From Peribacillus simplex (GTDB taxonomy: Bacteria > Bacillota > Bacilli > Bacillales > DSM-1321), in NCBI RefSeq assembly GCF_001542915.1, contig NZ_LNNH01000059.1:100660-164659 (forward strand): 64,000 nucleotides of DNA. The letters are read 5' to 3'. Every line of letters starts with the position of its first letter. The first letter of the stretch is position 1. Both the position numbers and the translations under genes were made by a program. This document shows positions 41,910 to 51,183 of the stretch, piece after piece. The notes below the pieces were generated by a model. That model was not told the origin of the DNA. It saw nothing but the letters and a program-made list of their open reading frames with translations, and searched no databases.

Positions 41910-43136
41910 ATGAAAATCATTGTCCAGAAATACGGTGGGACATCCGTTCGTGATGAGGAAAGCCGGTCATTTGCCCGAGGGCATATAGAAAAGGCAATTC
42001 AAGAAGGCTTTAAGGTGGTGGTCGTGGTTTCAGCGATGGGGAGGAAGGGCGATCCCTATGCAACGGACACTTTGCTTTCTTTAGTGAATGGCTCGAAAGC
42101 GATACTTTCGAAACGTGAACAGGATCTCCTTATGTCAGTTGGTGAAACGATCTCCTCGGTAGTATTTACCAACATGCTGTTGGAACACGGTATTGAAGCC
42201 GTAGCATATACAGGGGCACAGGCGGGATTCTTGACGAATACCGACTATTCAAGTGCGAAAATCATGGAAATGAAATGCGACCGTCTCATGAAGGAATTGG
42301 AATTGAAGGATGTAGTCGTCGTAGCAGGATTCCAGGGTGCGGCAAAAAATGGGGATATCACCACCATCGGACGTGGTGGAAGTGATACATCAGCTGCAGC
42401 GTTAGGCGCAGCTTTGCAAGCGGAGAGGGTAGATATATTTACGGATGTGGAAGGCATCATGACGGCCGATCCACGAATTGCAGATCTTGCGCGTCCGTTA
42501 TCGATCGTTTCCTATACCGAAGTTTGCAACATGGCCTATCAAGGTGCGAAGGTGATACATCCACGCGCTGTTGAAATTGCCATGCAGGCAAAAGTGCCGA
42601 TCCGGATCAGATCCACATACAGCGAAGGTTTGGGGACACTTGTTACAAGTGTGAATAAAGGAAGCCAGGGCAGTGATATCCGTGAGAGGCTCGTCACAGG
42701 AATTGCCCATGTTCCGAAAATCACACAAATCAAGGTGCGTGCGAAAAAGGATCAATATAATTTACAAGCCGAGGTTTTCAAGGCAATGGCCAACGCCTCC
42801 ATTTCGGTCGACTTCATCAATATATATCCGAGCGGTGTCGTATATACCGTTTCCGAGGAAATGACGGATCTCGCTCTTTCAATTTTGGCCGAGCTTGGTC
42901 ACGAACCGGTCATTGAACGGAATTGCGCCAAAGTCTCTGTCGTCGGTGCAGGCATCAACGGGGTGCCTGGTGTTGCTGCGAAGATCGTAACGGCACTTTC
43001 GGAGAAGGAAATAGCCATTCTTCAATCCGCTGACAGCCATACGACGATATGGGTCTTGGTCAAGGAAGAAGATTTGATAGAAGCTGTTAATTCACTTCAC
43101 TACGCATTTCAGCTGCATGAAAGTGAAATTAAATAA
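41910..43136 (+). CDS. dapG: Aspartokinase I (DapG type)
   Basis: Phosphorylates aspartate, first step toward DAP. 408 residues. N-terminal kinase motif KIIVQKYGGTSVRD, GRGGSDTSAAALGAAL in the core, and two ACT-like regulatory segments in the last 150 residues. In B. subtilis the isozyme in this position is the DAP-sensitive one. ATG 41910 with SD GAGGTGC; the frame before it crosses the hairpin at 41865 and is unlikely to be coding. Confidence 0.96.
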   Translation: MKIIVQKYGGTSVRDEESRSFARGHIEKAIQEGFKVVVVVSAMGRKGDPYATDTLLSLVNGSKAILSKREQDLLMSVGETISSVVFTNMLLEHGIEAVAYTGAQAGFLTNTDYSSAKIMEMKCDRLMKELELKDVVVVAGFQGAAKNGDITTIGRGGSDTSAAALGAALQAERVDIFTDVEGIMTADPRIADLARPLSIVSYTEVCNMAYQGAKVIHPRAVEIAMQAKVPIRIRSTYSEGLGTLVTSVNKGSQGSDIRERLVTGIAHVPKITQIKVRAKKDQYNLQAEVFKAMANASISVDFINIYPSGVVYTVSEEMTDLALSILAELGHEPVIERNCAKVSVVGAGINGVPGVAAKIVTALSEKEIAILQSADSHTTIWVLVKEEDLIEAVNSLHYAFQLHESEIK

Positions 43137-43176
43137 TCCGGATTTCAATAAAAGTTTTATGAAGAGGTGTTAGATG

Positions 43177-44043
43177 ATGATATTTGGTAGAGTATCAACC
43201 GCAATGGTCTCCCCTTTCGATAGCAAGGGAAATATCGATTTGCAGAAAACGACCAAATTGGTCAATTACTTAATAAAGAATGGAACGGACTCCCTTGTAC
43301 TTTCGGGGACGACGGGGGAATCTCCAACTTTATCTTCGGAGGAGAAGATCGCCTTATTGCGGCATGTCTCCAAGATTGTGGAAAAAAGAGTGCCCATCAT
43401 CATGGGTACAGGTAGCAACAATACGTATGCTTCCATTGAGCTGACCAAAAAAGCAGAACAAAATGGTGCCGATGCGATCATGCTGGTGGCCCCTTATTAT
43501 AGCAGGACGAATCAAGAAGGCCTTTATCAACATTTCAAAGCAATCGCAGCGAGCACGACACTGCCTGTAATGATTTATAATATCCCTGGCCGTGCTTCGG
43601 TTAACATCGAGCCGGAAACGATCATCCGCCTTTCAAAAATTGCTAATATCTTAGCGGTGAAAGAAGCTAGCGGAGATTTGAATGCAATGACCGAGATCAT
43701 AGCCGGAACGGATGAGGATTTCGCGTTGTACAGCGGTGATGACGCTTTAACTCTCCCAGTCCTTGCAATAGGGGGCGTTGGGGTAGTTTCAGTTGCATCC
43801 CATGTTGCGGGCAATGAGTTACAGAAAATAGTCGAGGCATTCATCAGCGGGAATTTGAAAGAGGCAGCCAGGCTGCATCAGGAACTATTACCGCTGATCA
43901 AAGGCTTATTTGCCGCCCCAAGCCCGGCACCTGTCAAAACAGCGCTTCAGTTAAATGGAATTGATGTGGGGTCCGTCAGGCTGCCGATCGTGCCTTTGAC
44001 GGAACAGGAACGACTTTCTTTAGCCTCTGTATTAAAAAAATAA
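43177..44043 (+). CDS. dapA: 4-Hydroxy-tetrahydrodipicolinate synthase
   Basis: Condenses pyruvate with aspartate semialdehyde. 288 residues, TIM barrel. Schiff-base Lys in AVKEASGDL, Tyr in MIYNIPGR, and the early GTTGESPTLS loop. Two adjacent ATG codons (43174, 43177) are possible; 43177 has the better SD distance (AGAGGTG) and begins MIFGRVSTAM like family members. Its product pathway also feeds DpaAB. Confidence 0.97.
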   Translation: MIFGRVSTAMVSPFDSKGNIDLQKTTKLVNYLIKNGTDSLVLSGTTGESPTLSSEEKIALLRHVSKIVEKRVPIIMGTGSNNTYASIELTKKAEQNGADAIMLVAPYYSRTNQEGLYQHFKAIAASTTLPVMIYNIPGRASVNIEPETIIRLSKIANILAVKEASGDLNAMTEIIAGTDEDFALYSGDDALTLPVLAIGGVGVVSVASHVAGNELQKIVEAFISGNLKEAARLHQELLPLIKGLFAAPSPAPVKTALQLNGIDVGSVRLPIVPLTEQERLSLASVLKK

Positions 44044-44053
44044 ATAGCCATGG

Positions 44054-44086
44054 AACAAGCTGATCGTTAAAGATTGGCTTGTTTTT
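44054..44086 (+). terminator. Terminator after dapA
   Basis: AACAAGC (44054-44060) pairs with GCTTGTT (44077-44083) with further inner pairing (GATC/GATT), followed by T residues. Between here and 44255 I see no gene; only a 9-codon frame near 44188. Confidence 0.8.
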
Positions 44087-44255
44087 ACATAAACATGCAT
44101 TGAAATGACAATTCCTTACTAAAGCAGGTTTAAGAATGGTCTTTAAGCCCGGTCAATCGAAACCACATTAGTATAGGTGATGAATAAATGATACATATCG
44201 GTACCGCTCATTTTTAAAGGGACGAATGAAAAAAAACCACGAAAAATGGTAAGTG

Positions 44256-44285
44256 TTGTCATGTTTTTTAAACTTCGGTTATAAT
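44256..44285 (+). promoter_or_regulatory. Sigma-A promoter for rnjB
   Basis: TTGTCA (44256-44261), 18-base spacer, perfect TATAAT (44280-44285). Confidence 0.75.
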
Positions 44286-44332
44286 GAAAGCATTGGAAAT
44301 TATGAACGGGATTTTTTAAGGAGGATATTCGA

Positions 44333-46003
44333 TTGGGTAAAGATAAACATAATGGCATAAAGGTCATTTCTCTTGGAGGACAAGGGGAACTTGGTAAAAA
44401 CATGTACGTTGTTGAGGTGAATGAGGATATCTATCTGCTAGATGCAGGTTTGATGCTTCCGGAAGAAGAAATGCTGGGAATCGATGCGGTTATCCCTGAT
44501 ATTTCTTACTTGATCGATAATAAAGAACGTATTCAGGGAATATTCATTACCCATGGTCATGAAGACCATATGGGAGCGCTTGCATATGTTTTGAAATTTT
44601 TACCCGTTCCCGTTTATGGAACGAAGCTTACCCTTGCGCTAATTAAAACGAAATTGAAGGAAGATGGCTTTAACGGAAGGGCGACATTTACCGAGATCGA
44701 TTCCGATTCTCTGTTAAGTTTCCCTCAGGCAGCCGTATCATTTTTCCGGACTAACCATAGCATCCCCGATTCTGTCGGAGTGGTAATCCACACCCGCGAT
44801 GGTGCCATCGTTTATACGGGGGATTTCAAATTCGACCAAGCGGCAAGCGATCTGTATAAACCAGAGATCGGAAAAATGGCCAGTATTGGCGAAGAAGGCG
44901 TTCTATGCTTGCTATCGGATAGTACGGGTGCCGAGAGGCCGGGGTACACGCCGTCAGAAGCCATTGTGGCCAAAGACATTACTGAAGCTTTCCTTGCCGC
45001 TTCAGGCAGGATCGTCGTTGCGTGCTTCGCTTCGAACATCAACCGGATTCAACATGTTTTCAATGCAGCTGCGGCAAGTCGCAGGAAAGTGGCCGTTGTA
45101 GGGAAAAGCCTGCAGCGTGTTTATGAAACAGCATTGAATCTTGGTTATTTAAAGGCAGAAGAAGAGCTGATCATCCCTATCAATGAAATTAGCCAATATG
45201 ACGATCGTGAAATCGTCGTATTATCTACAGGCCATCAAGGAGAACCGATTGCGGCGCTTCAAAAAATGGCTAAACAAACTCATAAACAGGTGACGATCAA
45301 AAAAGGTGATACCGTACTGATCAGTGCTTCACCGCTCCAGGGAGGCGAACTGATTTTATCCAAGACCGTGGATTTGCTTTATAGGGTTGGCGCTGAAGTG
45401 GTATCGTCCAATAAATATAAAGTTCACGTAACGGGACATGGAAGCCAGGAAGAACTGAAAATGATGATCAATCTGATGAATCCTAAATTCTTTATCCCGG
45501 TGCATGGTGAATATCGCCAATTATATGCTCACCAAAAAGTCGGAATCGCCGCTGGAATTAAACGGGAAAATATCGTGATTGCCGAAAAAGGTGATGTCAT
45601 CGAGCTTAAAGGAAATAAAATCGGCCTAGCCGGCAAAGTCCCTTCAGGAAATATCCTGATAGATGGCAGCGGTGTAGGGGATGTCGGCAATATCGTTCTT
45701 CGTGATCGCCGCTTGTTATCCCAGGATGGCATTTTGATCGTCGTCGTAACCTTGAACCGTCAAGATAAAAGCATTGCCGCTGGTCCTGAAATCATTTCAA
45801 GGGGATTCGTTTATGTTCGTGAATCCGAAAAAATGATCGCGGAAGCGACCGAAATCGTAAGTGAAATCGTCAAAAAAAATGGATCGCGCCAACCATTCGA
45901 TTGGTCTACACTGAAACAGGAAATGCGTGATGCCTTGAATCAGTTCTTCTACGAAAAAACGAAACGTCGTCCAATGATCTTGCCGATCATCATGGAATAT
46001 TAA
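44333..46003 (+). CDS. rnjB: Ribonuclease J2
   Basis: Metallo-beta-lactamase/beta-CASP ribonuclease that pairs with RNase J1 in mRNA decay and rRNA processing. 556 residues. The metal motif HGHEDH is complete at 74-79; later ligands are in HSIPDSVGV, YTGDFKFD and HVTGHGSQEEL. Start TTG 44333 behind SD AAGGAGGA. Assigned as J2 rather than J1 from position between dapA and tepA. Confidence 0.95.
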   Translation: MGKDKHNGIKVISLGGQGELGKNMYVVEVNEDIYLLDAGLMLPEEEMLGIDAVIPDISYLIDNKERIQGIFITHGHEDHMGALAYVLKFLPVPVYGTKLTLALIKTKLKEDGFNGRATFTEIDSDSLLSFPQAAVSFFRTNHSIPDSVGVVIHTRDGAIVYTGDFKFDQAASDLYKPEIGKMASIGEEGVLCLLSDSTGAERPGYTPSEAIVAKDITEAFLAASGRIVVACFASNINRIQHVFNAAAASRRKVAVVGKSLQRVYETALNLGYLKAEEELIIPINEISQYDDREIVVLSTGHQGEPIAALQKMAKQTHKQVTIKKGDTVLISASPLQGGELILSKTVDLLYRVGAEVVSSNKYKVHVTGHGSQEELKMMINLMNPKFFIPVHGEYRQLYAHQKVGIAAGIKRENIVIAEKGDVIELKGNKIGLAGKVPSGNILIDGSGVGDVGNIVLRDRRLLSQDGILIVVVTLNRQDKSIAAGPEIISRGFVYVRESEKMIAEATEIVSEIVKKNGSRQPFDWSTLKQEMRDALNQFFYEKTKRRPMILPIIMEY

Positions 46004-46011
46004 GCAATCCT

Positions 46012-46039
46012 CCCCTGATAATCAAGTCAGGGGTTTTTT
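46012..46039 (+). terminator. Terminator after rnjB
   Basis: CCCCTGA (46012-46018) pairs with TCAGGGG (46027-46033), followed by six T residues. Confidence 0.9.
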
Positions 46040-46130
46040 CCGTTTGCCCAACCTCTAATATCTTCAAGAATGAAGTCGAAGACTCGAGACATAATAAAGC
46101 TATAGGTTAAAAGAGAAAGGGGTTGGCATC

Positions 46131-46877
46131 GTGGATAATGCACCATTACCAAATGAAAATGAAGGCCGGCAGGAAGGGAAGAATTCCACTTTAATCGAAA
46201 AGATCCAGCAGCTGGGGGCAACGAATGTCCCACAACTATCAAAGGACTCGAAAATCCATTGTTTGACGATCATTGGTCAAATTGAAGGACATATGCAGCT
46301 GCCGCCTCAAAATAAAACGACTAAATATGAGCATGTTATCCCACAAATCGTGGCGATTGAGCAAAACCCGAATATCGAGGGACTGCTTGTCATTTTAAAT
46401 ACTGTGGGTGGGGATGTTGAAGCGGGACTGGCGATTGCAGAGATGCTTGCTTCCCTGTCCAAGCCATCCGTTTCGATCGTACTCGGCGGAGGGCATTCCA
46501 TCGGAGTTCCGATTGCCGTATCATGTGACCATTCCTATATCGCTGAAACGGCGACGATGACGATTCATCCGATTCGTCTGACAGGCCTTGTCATAGGTGT
46601 TCCGCAAACCTTTGAATACTTGGATAAGATGCAGGAAAGAGTCATCAAGTTTGTAACGAGGCACTCCAACGTAACGGAGGAAAGTTTCAAGGAATTAATG
46701 TTTGCCAAAGGTAATCTAACCCGTGATATCGGTACGAATGTAGTCGGGGCTGAGGCCGTCGAAATCGGGATGATCGATGATGTCGGGGGTGTGGGCCAGG
46801 CCATGAGGAAGCTGAATAGCTTCATGGAAGAAAGAAAACCAAAAACAGCCGGTGAAGAGGAGGGGCTCCTGCAATGA
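46131..46877 (+). CDS. tepA: ClpP-class protease TepA
   Basis: Clp-fold serine protease (translocation-enhancing protein). 248 residues. [20 protein letters not shown] and the following [12 protein letters not shown], which holds the candidate nucleophile Ser, then a His-containing MTIHPIRL strand. Start GTG 46131 with SD AAAGGGG. The stop overlaps ylzJ (ATGA). Confidence 0.93.
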   Translation: MDNAPLPNENEGRQEGKNSTLIEKIQQLGATNVPQLSKDSKIHCLTIIGQIEGHMQLPPQNKTTKYEHVIPQIVAIEQNPNIEGLLVILNTVGGDVEAGLAIAEMLASLSKPSVSIVLGGGHSIGVPIAVSCDHSYIAETATMTIHPIRLTGLVIGVPQTFEYLDKMQERVIKFVTRHSNVTEESFKELMFAKGNLTRDIGTNVVGAEAVEIGMIDDVGGVGQAMRKLNSFMEERKPKTAGEEEGLLQ

Positions 46878-47104
46878 CACTCTATACAATCGTCCCTGAA
46901 GTAATCATCTTTCCCCATCACCATGAAAAAACGGCGAATTTAATCGAAATGATCTATAATGGTGTGCATGTAATGGTTGAACATGATGGTCAACGGTCAT
47001 TTCGAATTGATCGAATTGTGAGCACCGATCCCGCGGATTATATGAACGCAAACATCCATCCGGGGGCAGTCATCAACGTGTTCGAACAGCCCAACGGCCA
47101 CTGA
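46874..47104 (+). CDS. ylzJ: YlzJ-like small protein
   Basis: 76-residue protein of the YlzJ-like family found between tepA and spoIIIE. Begins [14 protein letters not shown] and has the HPGAVI-type end. No function known. ATG overlaps the tepA stop by 4 bases, so the two are coupled. Confidence 0.85.
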   Translation: MTLYTIVPEVIIFPHHHEKTANLIEMIYNGVHVMVEHDGQRSFRIDRIVSTDPADYMNANIHPGAVINVFEQPNGH

Positions 47105-47147
47105 AAACGACTAATGAAACCAATTATGATATACTGGATTGAAATCG

Positions 47148-47169
47148 GCAGCCATTTGGCTGCTTTATT
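47148..47169 (+). terminator. Terminator after ylzJ
   Basis: GCAGCC (47148-47153) pairs with GGCTGC (47158-47163) around ATTT; tail TTTATTC. Confidence 0.75.
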
Positions 47170-47217
47170 CAGTATCTGGGCCAATTGGATCCTTTAGTTG
47201 AAAATGTACATATAACA

Positions 47218-47246
47218 AGGACAGTGTCATCTTTTTTTGGTATAAT
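47218..47246 (+). promoter_or_regulatory. Sigma-A promoter for spoIIIE
   Basis: AGGACA (47218-47223), 17-base spacer, perfect TATAAT (47241-47246). Confidence 0.65.
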
Positions 47247-47337
47247 TTATGAACGAACATTTGTTTTGTGAAGGGAAATCAAGATGTTATGTTGAATAGG
47301 AAAGTTAGAATAGTTTCATGAAGAATCAGGTGATATG

Positions 47338-49668
47338 ATGGCAAAGAAGAAAAAACGAAAAAACAAAAGTACCGATAAATTAAAACTAACACTTAAATAT
47401 GAATTGAGTGGCTTGACTTTAATAGGGCTGGCCGTCATTGCGATTGCCAAGCTTGGAGCGGTGGGAAATGGGACGGTTCTTTTAATTCGCTTCTTTATGG
47501 GGGAATGGTACATCCTTTTGTTGTTGGCTGCCATTGCAGCAGGCTTTTATTTGATGATTAAAAGGGAGGTTCCTTACCTGTTAAAACGGCAGTTCATCGG
47601 ATTATACTTCCTTGCTGCGAGCATGCTCCTGCTCAGTCATGTGACGCTGTTCAACATGCTGGCAGATGGCGGCCCGTTCACGAAGCCAAGCGTCATTTCG
47701 AATACATGGGAATTATTCTGGATGGAAGTGACCGGGAAGGCCAGTTCGAGGGATCTGGGAGGCGGCATGATTGGAGCGATACTATTTGCGGCTTCCTACT
47801 TTTTATTTGATGAAGCGGGCTCCAAAATCATATCCTTCCTTTTTATCATCACGGGCATTGTTCTGTTGACTGGGAAAACCTTGGGTGAGACCCTTGGAAG
47901 GTTTTTCCTCGGCCTTGGGAACTTCATCGCGAATCAATGGTCGGCTTTCAGGGATGACATGAAAACTTGGAATGAGGAGAAAAAAGAAAAGAAAAAAAAT
48001 CCGCAAAAAAGGAAGAAACGCGAAAAGGATCCGGTGGCAGAAACCGATCAGCCCCTTCATCAAGAAGAGGAAACACCACAGATGGCAACGGAACGGATCA
48101 TCTCCAGCTTTGCTGATAAAGCCTATAGCGACAACGAAACTGAACCTCCAGTTGCTGCAGAAGCTGTACCTGAAGCTGCCGAGGAGCAGGATGATGCCGT
48201 ATTACCGATGAATTTCACTGAAGTGGAAAATAAAGAATATCTGTTGCCGCCGCTTTCCTTATTATTGCAGCCTAAAAAAACGGATCAGAGCGGAGAATAC
48301 CAATTGATTCATGATAATGCAGCAAAACTTGAACGGACCTTCAATAGCTTTGGGGTGAAAGCAAGGGTCACGCAAGTCCATTTGGGACCAGCGGTGACCA
48401 AATATGAGGTTCATCCCGATGTTGGGGTGAAGGTAAGCAAAATCGTCAGCCTATCTGATGACTTGGCCTTAGCACTGGCTGCGAAGGACATCCGGATCGA
48501 GGCTCCGATACCAGGAAAATCTGCTATTGGGATAGAGGTTCCTAATTCCGAAGTGGCAATGGTATCCTTAAGGGAAGTCTTGGAGGCGAAAGAAGTTGAC
48601 AAGCCCGATGCTAAATTGCAAATAGGCTTGGGGCGGAATATTTCGGGTGAAGCAGTGAAGGCAGAGCTCAATAAAATGCCCCATTTACTGGTTGCCGGAG
48701 CGACAGGGAGCGGTAAATCCGTTTGCATCAACGGCATTATCACGAGTATCCTGATGCGGGCTAAACCCCATGAAGTGAAAATGATGATGATCGATCCCAA
48801 AATGGTGGAGCTTAATGTCTATAATGGCATTCCCCACTTACTTGCGCCAGTTGTGACGAATCCAAAGAAAGCGGCGCAGGCCTTACAAAAGGTCGTCAGT
48901 GAAATGGAACGCCGCTATGAGCTGTTTTCACATTCAGGTACGCGTAATATTGAAGGCTATAATGATTATGTTAATCGGTATAACATAGAGGAAGATGCCA
49001 AGCAGCCGCTGCTGCCTTATATCGTGGTCATTGTCGATGAGTTGGCTGATTTAATGATGGTGGCCTCTAACGATGTAGAGGATGCCATCACACGGCTTGC
49101 ACAAATGGCAAGGGCTGCTGGCATCCATTTGATCATTGCAACGCAGCGCCCTTCCGTTGATGTCATAACGGGGGTCATAAAAGCGAACATCCCATCTAGG
49201 ATTGCGTTTAGTGTCTCGTCGATGACGGATTCAAGAACGATCCTGGACATGGGAGGTGCCGAAAAGCTGTTAGGCAGGGGCGATATGTTATTCCTGCCAG
49301 CGGGAGCTTCAAAACCTGTACGGGTGCAGGGAGCGTTCCTGTCCGATCATGAAGTCGAGGAAGTTGTCACATATGTCATTTCACAGCAGAAGGCCCAGTA
49401 TAACGAAGAAATGATACCGGATGAAATTACTGAAACCTCAAGCGGCGAAGTGGACGACAATTTATACGACGATGCCGTAGCATTGATCATGGAAATGCAA
49501 ACCGCATCGGTCTCCATGCTGCAGCGCCGATTCCGAATCGGCTACGCGCGGGCAGCGAGGCTGATCGATGAAATGGAAGCAAGGGGAATCGTCGGCCCTT
49601 ATGAAGGCAGTAAGCCGCGGAATGTTTTGGTGTCAAAAGATGAACAGGATGAAGCGCATTTATCCTAA
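47338..49668 (+). CDS. spoIIIE: DNA translocase SpoIIIE (FtsK family)
   Basis: Septal DNA pump that moves the chromosome into the forespore. 776 residues from ATG 47338; an adjacent ATG at 47335 abuts the SD. A basic N-terminus is followed by four membrane helices (about 20-170), a charged linker, and the motor with Walker A GATGSGKS at 454-461 and Walker [11 protein letters not shown]. The C-terminal gamma winged-helix holds [20 protein letters not shown], which reads SRS-type DNA signals. The next gene converges on it across a shared terminator. Confidence 0.97.
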   Translation: MAKKKKRKNKSTDKLKLTLKYELSGLTLIGLAVIAIAKLGAVGNGTVLLIRFFMGEWYILLLLAAIAAGFYLMIKREVPYLLKRQFIGLYFLAASMLLLSHVTLFNMLADGGPFTKPSVISNTWELFWMEVTGKASSRDLGGGMIGAILFAASYFLFDEAGSKIISFLFIITGIVLLTGKTLGETLGRFFLGLGNFIANQWSAFRDDMKTWNEEKKEKKKNPQKRKKREKDPVAETDQPLHQEEETPQMATERIISSFADKAYSDNETEPPVAAEAVPEAAEEQDDAVLPMNFTEVENKEYLLPPLSLLLQPKKTDQSGEYQLIHDNAAKLERTFNSFGVKARVTQVHLGPAVTKYEVHPDVGVKVSKIVSLSDDLALALAAKDIRIEAPIPGKSAIGIEVPNSEVAMVSLREVLEAKEVDKPDAKLQIGLGRNISGEAVKAELNKMPHLLVAGATGSGKSVCINGIITSILMRAKPHEVKMMMIDPKMVELNVYNGIPHLLAPVVTNPKKAAQALQKVVSEMERRYELFSHSGTRNIEGYNDYVNRYNIEEDAKQPLLPYIVVIVDELADLMMVASNDVEDAITRLAQMARAAGIHLIIATQRPSVDVITGVIKANIPSRIAFSVSSMTDSRTILDMGGAEKLLGRGDMLFLPAGASKPVRVQGAFLSDHEVEEVVTYVISQQKAQYNEEMIPDEITETSSGEVDDNLYDDAVALIMEMQTASVSMLQRRFRIGYARAARLIDEMEARGIVGPYEGSKPRNVLVSKDEQDEAHLS

Positions 49669-49700
49669 AAAAACCGGGCAGCTCAGCTGCCCGGTTTTTT
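49668..49700. terminator. Bidirectional terminator between spoIIIE and the minus-strand gene
   Basis: AAAAAACCGGGCAGC and its exact complement (to 49700) around a TCA loop: A-run on one side, T-run on the other, so it serves both converging genes. Confidence 0.95.
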
Positions 49701-49998
49701 AATTATTCATCGCTTCGTCCAAATGTGTAAGGCAGAAGTCGGCAATCATCGCTTCTTCATCGTCATCCAAATCGAATTCGAGCGCGCCTTCATTCCCTTT
49801 TTCAAAAATATCATATTTAATCAGTTTGCCTGCTTGTTCTTCCACTGCAAAAAGAACTCGGATATATAATCCATTTTCTGAAAAGAGCTCGTCCTCTTCC
49901 GGCACTTCGATATCCAGGAATAATTCGTAACGCTCCCCGGATAAAATGCCGAATGGATCATTTAATTTTTCGATACTGTATTCTGTTATAGTTAACAT
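49699..49998 (-). CDS. Small acidic protein, DUF6509-like
   Basis: 99 residues, the only gene on the minus strand. Begins MLTITEYSIEKLNDPFGILS and is strongly acidic toward the end (FDLDDDEEAMIADF). It resembles a family of small Bacillus proteins annotated as DUF6509, but I give that as a recollection. ATG is at 49996-49998 with SD GAAGGGATG upstream on the minus strand. Function unknown. Confidence 0.75.
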   Translation of the reverse strand: MLTITEYSIEKLNDPFGILSGERYELFLDIEVPEEDELFSENGLYIRVLFAVEEQAGKLIKYDIFEKGNEGALEFDLDDDEEAMIADFCLTHLDEAMNN

Positions 49999-50030
49999 GA
50001 TGTGTACATCCCTTCAAAGAAGATAACCTT

Positions 50031-50058
50031 ATTATACAGGAAAACCGCAACTTGAGAA
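50031..50058 (-). promoter_or_regulatory. Promoter for the minus-strand gene
   Basis: Reading the minus strand: TTCTCA (50058-50053), 16-base spacer, perfect TATAAT (50036-50031). Confidence 0.55.
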
Positions 50059-50210
50059 GAAAGCTGGCGGCGTTCAGAAGGCATTCCAAAAATTTTTTTT
50101 AATCTGATTTAGGAGAATAATCGTACAATTTTCGTTGTGTTTACTAGATTGAAAGACACAGAGGAGGGTAATTCCTCCTAAATTCTTTTCTGCGAATTAG
50201 GAAAACACTA
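50059..50210. other. Upstream part of the gntR intergenic region
   Basis: No gene. It holds a T-run near 50093-50101, an inverted repeat AGGAGG (50162-50167)/CCTCCT (50174-50179), a second possible pairing CCTAAATTC with GAATTAGG (50177-50202), and an 11/15 match to the CodY box at 50184-50198. The two pairings share CCT and exclude each other. Confidence 0.4.
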
Positions 50211-50239
50211 TTTATTTATATGAAAAAAAATGTTATATT
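50211..50239 (+). promoter_or_regulatory. Promoter for the GntR regulator
   Basis: TTTATT (50211-50216), 17-base spacer, TATATT (50234-50239) with extended -10 TG at 50231-50232. Confidence 0.55.
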
Positions 50240-50264
50240 ATTTTCGATTAGTAGGAATGATTCA

Positions 50265-50282
50265 ACATCAGAGGTCTGATGT
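50265..50282. promoter_or_regulatory. 18-bp palindromic operator candidate
   Basis: ACATCAGA-GG-TCTGATGT, a perfect inverted repeat lying between the -10 element and the start codon of the GntR gene. It is likely a binding site for that regulator acting on its own gene. The half-site is unlike the usual HutC-type GTnTAnAC pattern. Confidence 0.55.
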
Positions 50283-50309
50283 CTTAAGAAATTAGCTGGG
50301 GGAAACTGT

Positions 50310-51035
50310 ATGTCAATAAAATCAGATAGTCGACATTTATACTTGCAGGTCATTGATTACCTGAAGCAGGACATCGAAGCAGGAGTCTATCAGGAAAATG
50401 AAAAATTCCCTTCCGAATTCGATCTTGCCAAAAAACTGGGCGTGAGTAGGGCGACACTTCGAGAAGCGCTGCGGATTTTAGAAGAAGAAAACATTATCAT
50501 TCGCCGCCATGGAGTTGGTACTTTTGTCAATCCAAAACCTCGTTTCACTTCAGGTATCGAGCAATTAAAAAGTGTCACTTCCATGATTGAAGAGGCAGGG
50601 ATGAAACCTGGTACGATTTTCTTAAGCTTGACGGCTCAAGAACCGACGGAAGAGGATATCCGCAGGTTTTCTTGCTCACCAGATGAGCGCATCGTGATCA
50701 TCGAACGTGTAAGGACAGCGAATGGAGAGCCAGTAATCTATTGTGTCGATAAAATTCCTGAGTCAATACTATCAGAAAATTTCGACCGCAACGATGAGTC
50801 TCTTTTTGATATATTGGAAAGGGATGCAAATCGTAAAATTACGTATGCCGTGGCAGAAATCGAGCCTATAGGATATCACGAGAAAGTTTCTCCTATCCTT
50901 AAATGCTCTCCAGAAGCAGCGCTACTCGTTTTGAAGCAGATGCATCTCGATGATTGGGACCAGCCGATACTGTATTCCGTTAACTACTTTAAAGCCAATA
51001 TGTTCAGTTTTCATGTTCTCCGTAAACGAGTATAA
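50310..51035 (+). CDS. ymfC: GntR/HutC-family transcriptional regulator (YmfC-like)
   Basis: 241 residues. N-terminal winged helix-turn-helix (about 10-75, with [18 protein letters not shown]) and a C-terminal UTRA ligand-binding domain (about 90-235). SD GGGGGAAA before ATG 50310. It precedes the nucleoside importer genes on the same strand, 148 bases away. Control of the importer is an inference from position; the ligand is unknown. Confidence 0.9.
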   Translation: MSIKSDSRHLYLQVIDYLKQDIEAGVYQENEKFPSEFDLAKKLGVSRATLREALRILEEENIIIRRHGVGTFVNPKPRFTSGIEQLKSVTSMIEEAGMKPGTIFLSLTAQEPTEEDIRRFSCSPDERIVIIERVRTANGEPVIYCVDKIPESILSENFDRNDESLFDILERDANRKITYAVAEIEPIGYHEKVSPILKCSPEAALLVLKQMHLDDWDQPILYSVNYFKANMFSFHVLRKRV

Positions 51036-51060
51036 CCTTTACCCATTAAATGCGGATGAA

Positions 51061-51074
51061 TGCAAGCGCTTGTA
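51061..51074. promoter_or_regulatory. Possible CcpA cre site before the BMP lipoprotein gene
   Basis: TGCAAGCGCTTGTA resembles the cre pattern TGWAARCGYTWNCW, with a perfect CAAGCGCTTG centre. One core position differs. Confidence 0.35.
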
Positions 51075-51131
51075 CTAAAATCAAAAGCATGTAAAAAAAA
51101 TTAACGAGAAGTGAAAACGCAAACATGAATG

Positions 51132-51146
51132 ACTTTTCAGAACATT
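51132..51146. promoter_or_regulatory. CodY box before the BMP lipoprotein gene
   Basis: ACTTTTCAGAACATT matches 13 of 15 positions of the CodY consensus AATTTTCWGAAAATT. It ends 37 bases before the TTG start. The nup (yufNOPQ) operon of B. subtilis is a known CodY target, which supports the call. Confidence 0.6.
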
Positions 51147-51183
51147 CCTGCTCTACAAACTATGCATATTAGGGGGATAAAAA

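Noticed and set aside
47127..47135. TG-A-TATACT extended -10 after ylzJ
   Set aside because: No -35 and a terminator follows within 20 bases; probably chance.
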